From Chitinophagaceae bacterium (lineage in GTDB: Bacteria; Bacteroidota; Bacteroidia; Chitinophagales; Chitinophagaceae), in NCBI GenBank assembly GCA_003151295.1, contig PLXD01000304.1:1-9437 (forward strand): 9,437 bases of DNA, in the 5' to 3' direction. Position numbers and translations under genes: made by a program. Positions within the stretch are counted from its first letter, which is position 1. Every line of letters starts with the position of its first letter. The notes beneath the pieces were generated by a model. That model did not search any database. It saw nothing but the letters and a program-made list of their open reading frames with translations, and was not told the origin of the DNA. This document shows, piece by piece, positions 6,941 to 9,437 of this stretch.

Positions 6941-7152
6941 GGCCGTACACGAGAAGAAGCGAGGGACGAAGCTTCGACGAAGTTCGAAGACATGAGAGAG
7001 AAGACAGGCTGCTGCTTGCAGCAGCCGGGCAGAGCCAGGGACCCAAGGCCGCTTCAGCGGCCGCAAAAAGCTCAATAGTAGCACCACCGACGAACGGAGC
7101 GTCGCAAGGATGCTGAAGAAAGATTAAAAGTTGACAGACTCAAAAACGAATT
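6934..7152 (+). repeat. hairpin-rich nuoC-nuoD spacer, putative intergenic repeat element (copy 1)
   Basis: These 219 nt hold no credible gene. They contain a purine-rich stretch (6950-6970), the 16-mer AGACATGAGAGAGAAG (6988-7003) that recurs between nuoD and nuoE, and three hairpins. The first is GGCTGCTGC/GCAGCAGCC (7007-7026, 9-bp stem with a 2-nt loop, or 8 with 4). The second is GGCCGCT/AGCGGCC (7047-7062). The third is CGACG/CGTCG (7088-7104). The motif AACGGCC lies at 6938-6944, near the nuoC stop, as it also does at the nuoD stop. No T tract follows any hairpin, so transcription probably continues into nuoD. The last 45 nt are AT-rich and form the nuoD leader. Confidence 0.6.
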
Positions 7153-8379
7153 ATGAGTACAGATCATCATATAAAATTACCGGAAGGAAGCATCGAGAAG
7201 ACCACCACCACCCTGAACCTGGGACCTACGCATCCGGCTACGCATGGGGTATTCCAGAATATACTGGAACTGGATGGGGAAAGGATCGTGTCGGCCGAAC
7301 AAACGGTCGGATATATCCACCGGGCTTTTGAAAAGCTGGCCGAACGCAGGCCGCTATACCAGATCACTACCCTGACCGACCGGCTGAACTATTGTTCTTC
7401 GCCTATTAACAATATGGGCTGGCACCTGACCTGTGAGAAATTGCTGGGTGTGAAGACGCCTAAACGGGTGGACTATCTCCGGATCATCATCATGGAGCTG
7501 TCGCGGATCTCTGACCACCTGATCTGTAACTCCGTGATGGGGGTCGACTCCGGCGCTTTTACCGGTTTTTTATACGTGATGCAGTACCGCGAGCTGATCT
7601 ATGAGATCTATGAGGAGATATGCGGTTCCCGCCTGACCACCAATATCGGCAGGATCGGTGGGTTCGAAAGGAATTTCAACGCCACGGCCTTCGAAAAGCT
7701 GGAGCGTTTCCTGGCCGAATATCCGGGTGTGCTGAAGGAGTTTGAAAAACTGTTCACCCGCAACCGTATATTCATGGAGCGGACCATCGGGGCGGGGCCT
7801 ATCAGTGCGGAAAGGGCGCTGAACTACGGCTTCACCGGTCCTAACCTGCGCGCTGCCGGCGTGGATTATGATGTGCGGTACCATACGCCGTATTCCAGCT
7901 ACGAAGATTTTGAGTTCGAGATACCCGTCGGTAAGACGGGAGACAGTTATGACCGTTTCCTGGTCCGTAACCAGGAGATGTGGCAGTCCCTGCACCTTAT
8001 CCGGCAAGCTTATCGGAAAGTGCAGGAGTTTAAGGGTGCGGATGCGGAGGTATACCATGCGGATGCTCCCGCCTATTACCTGCCCGAGAAGAAGGATGTC
8101 TATACCAAGATGGAAGCGCTGATCTGGCATTTCAAGATCGTCATGGGGGAAACGGAAATTCCGCCCGGGGAAGTCTACCACAGCGTGGAGGGCGGCAACG
8201 GGGAATTGGGATTCTATCTGATCAGCGACGGAGGACGGACGCCTTACCGGCTTCATTTCCGCCGCCCTTGCTTTATTTATTACCAGGCCTATTCCGAGCT
8301 GACCAAAGGGGCAATGCTGAGTGACGCGGTGATCGTGATGAGCTCTTTAAACTTGATCGCTGGCGAAATGGATGCCTAA
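7153..8379 (+). CDS. nuoD: NADH-quinone oxidoreductase subunit D (49 kDa subunit)
   Basis: A 408-aa peripheral-arm subunit of complex I, related to [NiFe]-hydrogenase large subunits, that forms the quinone-binding pocket with NuoB. The N-terminal signature GPTHPATHGV lies at 24-33, and LTDRLNY at 74-80. By alignment with Thermus Nqo4 (His38 and Tyr87), the quinone-headgroup residues are His31 and Tyr80 with the same 49-residue spacing. Further family blocks are the region around GYIHRAFEKLAERR (53-66), IGRIGGFERNF in the middle, TIGAGPISAERALNYGFTGP, and the C-terminal GEVYHSVEGGNGELGFYLIS with RLHFRRPCF. The hydrogenase-type nickel cysteines are absent, as expected. The length is normal for a nuoD not fused to nuoC. 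The ATG at 7153 starts two codons before HHIKLP; no Shine-Dalgarno is visible. Non-coding, structured spacers lie on both sides. Confidence 0.98.
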   Translation: MSTDHHIKLPEGSIEKTTTTLNLGPTHPATHGVFQNILELDGERIVSAEQTVGYIHRAFEKLAERRPLYQITTLTDRLNYCSSPINNMGWHLTCEKLLGVKTPKRVDYLRIIIMELSRISDHLICNSVMGVDSGAFTGFLYVMQYRELIYEIYEEICGSRLTTNIGRIGGFERNFNATAFEKLERFLAEYPGVLKEFEKLFTRNRIFMERTIGAGPISAERALNYGFTGPNLRAAGVDYDVRYHTPYSSYEDFEFEIPVGKTGDSYDRFLVRNQEMWQSLHLIRQAYRKVQEFKGADAEVYHADAPAYYLPEKKDVYTKMEALIWHFKIVMGETEIPPGEVYHSVEGGNGELGFYLISDGGRTPYRLHFRRPCFIYYQAYSELTKGAMLSDAVIVMSSLNLIAGEMDA

Positions 8380-8521
8380 CGGCCCATTGCGCTCCGGCAC
8401 AATCATGCACTGGCCACAGGGCCATTAGGGGCGCCGAAGGCACAGACATGAGAGAGAAGCCGCTTTAGCGGCCAGTGGCTAAGGAATCAGGTAATGAATC
8501 AAGCGGTAACGAATAAATGAA
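8378..8521 (+). repeat. hairpin-rich nuoD-nuoE spacer, putative intergenic repeat element (copy 2)
   Basis: This part of the 207-nt gap holds no credible gene. It carries the 16-mer AGACATGAGAGAGAAG (8444-8459), identical to copy 1, whose last G begins the hairpin GCCGC-TTTA-GCGGC (8459-8472). An outer perfect 8-bp inverted repeat, CACTGGCC (8408-8415) with GGCCAGTG (8470-8477), could enclose the whole 16-mer region; a competing local hairpin is TGGCC-ACAG-GGCCA (8411-8424). AACGGCC spans the nuoD stop (8378-8384), as it does near nuoC. At 8490-8515 GGTAATGAATCA is loosely repeated as GGTAACGAATAA. No terminator-like T tract is present. Confidence 0.6.
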
Positions 8522-8577
8522 CTGTGGACGATGGGGAATCGAACCCCTGTCCAAACAATGATAATCAGATTTTTACA
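8522..8577 (-). pseudogene. tmRNA (ssrA) 3'-end-like relic, antisense to the operon
   Basis: On the minus strand these ~55 nt resemble the 3' end of Bacteroidota tmRNA. They read GTAAAAATC, then GATTATCATTGTTTGGACAG, then the T-arm GGGG-TTCGATT-CCCC (plus-strand 8533-8547), then CATCGTCCACAG where a tmRNA would end CATCTCCACCA or similar. The T-loop TTCGATT is canonical, but the fifth T-stem pair is A-A, and the acceptor strand has an extra G and a damaged CCA. The 5' part of a tmRNA would lie inside nuoE, which is intact coding sequence, so this is a fragment, not a functional gene. Resemblance is judged from memory of tmRNA sequences; the exact boundaries are uncertain. Confidence 0.55.
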
Positions 8578-8586
8578 GTATCAGCT

Positions 8587-9087
8587 ATGATGAAATTCTC
8601 AGACGAAAAGCAAAAAAAAGTAGCGGAAATCATTGCCCGGTATCCACCCGGCAAACAGAAGAGTGCGTTGCTCCCTGTCCTGCACCTGGCCCAGGAAGAA
8701 TTCGGCGGCTGGCTCAGTTCCGAGACGATGGATTATGTGGCTTCCCTGCTCAGCATCGAGCCCATCGAGGTCTATGAAGTGGCCACCTTTTATTCCATGT
8801 ACAACCTGAAACCGGTCGGGCGATATCTATTCGAGGTCTGCCAGACGGGACCCTGTATGCTGAATGGCAGCGATGGAATCATCGAATATATCAAGAAGAC
8901 CCTGGGCATCGGCGTCGGAGAGACCACGGCCGACGGGTTATTCACGCTCAAAACGACGGAATGCCTGGGTGCCTGCGGTTATGCGCCCATGATGCAGCTG
9001 GGTAAATTTTACAGGGAACACCTGACAAAAGAGAAAGTCGACGCCATCATCGCCGAATGCAGGAATAATGCGGCCGCTAATAATTGA
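8587..9087 (+). CDS. nuoE: NADH-quinone oxidoreductase subunit E (24 kDa subunit)
   Basis: A 166-aa thioredoxin-fold subunit of the NADH-oxidising module of complex I, carrying the [2Fe-2S] cluster N1a. The four ligands are present: Cys85 and Cys90 in CQTGPC (C-X4-C), and Cys126 and Cys130 in CLGAC (C-X3-C). The N-terminal helical part shows the family blocks KSALLPVLHLAQEEFGGWLS (25-44) and VYEVATFYSMYNLKPVG (62-78). The frame is open upstream to an ATG at 8524, but that would add 21 residues translated across the tmRNA-like relic, without family similarity. The ATG at 8587, or the adjacent one at 8590 (KFSDEKQKK), fits the family. No Shine-Dalgarno is visible. The end overlaps a TGATGATG string, leading into a small ORF and then nuoF. 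Confidence 0.95.
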   Translation: MMKFSDEKQKKVAEIIARYPPGKQKSALLPVLHLAQEEFGGWLSSETMDYVASLLSIEPIEVYEVATFYSMYNLKPVGRYLFEVCQTGPCMLNGSDGIIEYIKKTLGIGVGETTADGLFTLKTTECLGACGYAPMMQLGKFYREHLTKEKVDAIIAECRNNAAANN

Positions 9088-9108
9088 TGATGACCGGAAA
9101 AAAGCATA

Positions 9109-9213
9109 TTGCGCAATATCGGATTCCTGTTGATGCTGGCTGCAACCGTTCAGACAATTTTGTTTTATATAAAACCGGTATTATTTAAAGACAAACCAAC
9201 GCATCCGGACTGA
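9109..9213 (+). CDS. possible small membrane protein between nuoE and nuoF, apparently frameshifted
   Basis: If started at TTG 9109, this frame encodes 34 aa: RNIGFLLMLAATVQTILFYI, one clear transmembrane helix, followed by a polar KPVLFKDKPTHPD tail ending at TGA 9211-9213. No ATG precedes the helix in frame, because stops lie at 9085-9093; the only ATG (9133) would cut the helix. GGA at 9096-9098 lies 10 nt before the TTG. The next frame (+1) is open from 9173 to the TAA at 9272-9274 and ends [20 protein letters not shown] with no start codon of its own. Skipping the T at 9211 joins both into a 54-aa protein ending 19 nt into nuoF. The intact form may be a helix plus charged tail. I do not recognise the family. 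It may be an accessory membrane protein co-expressed with complex I, or a chance ORF. Confidence 0.4.
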   Translation: MRNIGFLLMLAATVQTILFYIKPVLFKDKPTHPD

Positions 9214-9255
9214 TCCGTATGATGAGGCCAATCGAAATAAAGAACGCTATAAAGA

Positions 9256-9437
9256 ATGGGTAGAAAATTATTAATAGACAAAGTCGGTATCCCGGGCATC
9301 CTCGGATACGAGGTCTACCGCCGGGAAGGCGGTTATGCCAGTGTGGAGAAAGCGCTGAAGAATATGACCCCCGACCAGGTGACCGATGAGGTGAAGAAGA
9401 GTGGCCTGCGCGGTCGCGGCGGCGCCGGTTTTCCGAC
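9256..9437 (+). CDS. nuoF: NADH-quinone oxidoreductase subunit F, N-terminal part, cut by window edge
   Basis: This is the 51-kDa subunit of complex I, which binds NADH and FMN and holds cluster N3. The first 60 residues are visible. They start [15 protein letters not shown], with [20 protein letters not shown] (21-40) typical of the family, and reach the glycine-rich FMN/NADH-binding loop [12 protein letters not shown] (49-60), where the window ends. The ATG at 9256 matches the usual family start. Only a weak AAAGA-type purine run precedes it. It follows nuoE by 168 nt, a gap occupied by the small membrane ORF whose shifted continuation would overlap its first codons. Confidence 0.96.
   Translation, partial: MGRKLLIDKVGIPGILGYEVYRREGGYASVEKALKNMTPDQVTDEVKKSGLRGRGGAGFP

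Noticed and set aside
7007..7062. Spacer hairpins as intrinsic terminators
   Set aside because: Neither hairpin is followed by a T tract, and the operon clearly continues in the same direction with nuoD-nuoF.
6839..7078. Open frame from the nuoC end into the spacer (residues like EDMREKTGCCLQQPG)
   Set aside because: It starts inside nuoC in another frame and reads across hairpins. The second copy of the shared 16-mer hits a stop right after the hairpin, so the conservation is in the nucleotide sequence and not in a peptide.
7570..8256. 228-codon minus-strand open frame inside nuoD
   Set aside because: It is fully antisense to nuoD, which has intact conserved residues; the translation has no recognisable domain.
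8524..8586. Upstream ATG extending NuoE by 21 residues
   Set aside because: The extension is translated from the tmRNA-like relic and has no family similarity; the ATGs at 8587/8590 match normal NuoE starts.
8522..8605. Complete tRNA or tmRNA gene on the minus strand
   Set aside because: Only the T-arm and adjacent 3' portion are present. No acceptor 5' strand or D/anticodon arms can be formed, and a tmRNA 5' half would lie within nuoE.
9087..9188. 33-codon ORF starting MMTGKKHIAQ that overlaps the nuoE stop as TGATG
   Set aside because: The start position is attractive for coupling, but the peptide has no helix or other feature; the neighbouring frame encodes an obvious transmembrane segment, so this one is probably chance.

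Overview
The window looks like chromosomal DNA of a Bacteroidota bacterium, most likely a Chitinophagaceae-type genome. Three things point there: TAnnTTTG-type promoter -7 boxes instead of E. coli-type boxes, few Shine-Dalgarno sites, and the style of the NuoA-F, HisRS and TPR proteins. This is a judgement from sequence character, not from a database search.

Left end, minus strand (1-1851): a low-molecular-weight protein tyrosine phosphatase gene, followed 45 nt later by hisS (histidyl-tRNA synthetase). hisS runs off the left edge and lacks only its C-terminal end. A divergent intergenic region (about 1852-2175) separates this pair from the plus-strand genes.

Centre-left, plus strand (2176-5099): a 62-aa two-helix membrane protein gene overlaps by 1 nt a PstS-like lipoprotein gene, and a large secreted TPR protein follows. 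No PstA/B/C transporter genes are nearby, so the PstS-like protein is an orphan binding protein. A strong intrinsic terminator (5152-5197) closes this block.

Right half, plus strand (5216-9437): a respiratory complex I (NADH:quinone oxidoreductase) operon in the order nuoA-nuoB-nuoC-nuoD-nuoE-[small membrane ORF]-nuoF, with nuoF cut by the right edge. It starts from a near-consensus Bacteroidota promoter just after the terminator. NuoA is a membrane-arm subunit, NuoB/C/D form the quinone-reducing connecting module with cluster N2, and NuoE/F belong to the NADH-oxidising module. nuoC and nuoD are separate genes.

The most unusual material is in the spacers of the nuo operon. The nuoC-nuoD gap (219 nt) and the nuoD-nuoE gap (207 nt) are rich in perfect hairpins and share an identical 16-mer followed by a GC-rich hairpin, which suggests copies of an intergenic repeat element. 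The nuoD-nuoE gap also holds an antisense relic of about 55 nt resembling the 3' end of tmRNA (ssrA), the classic target of integrating elements. The nuoE-nuoF gap holds a short membrane-protein ORF that appears split by a one-base frameshift. I see no complete novel system; these spacer features are the best leads.
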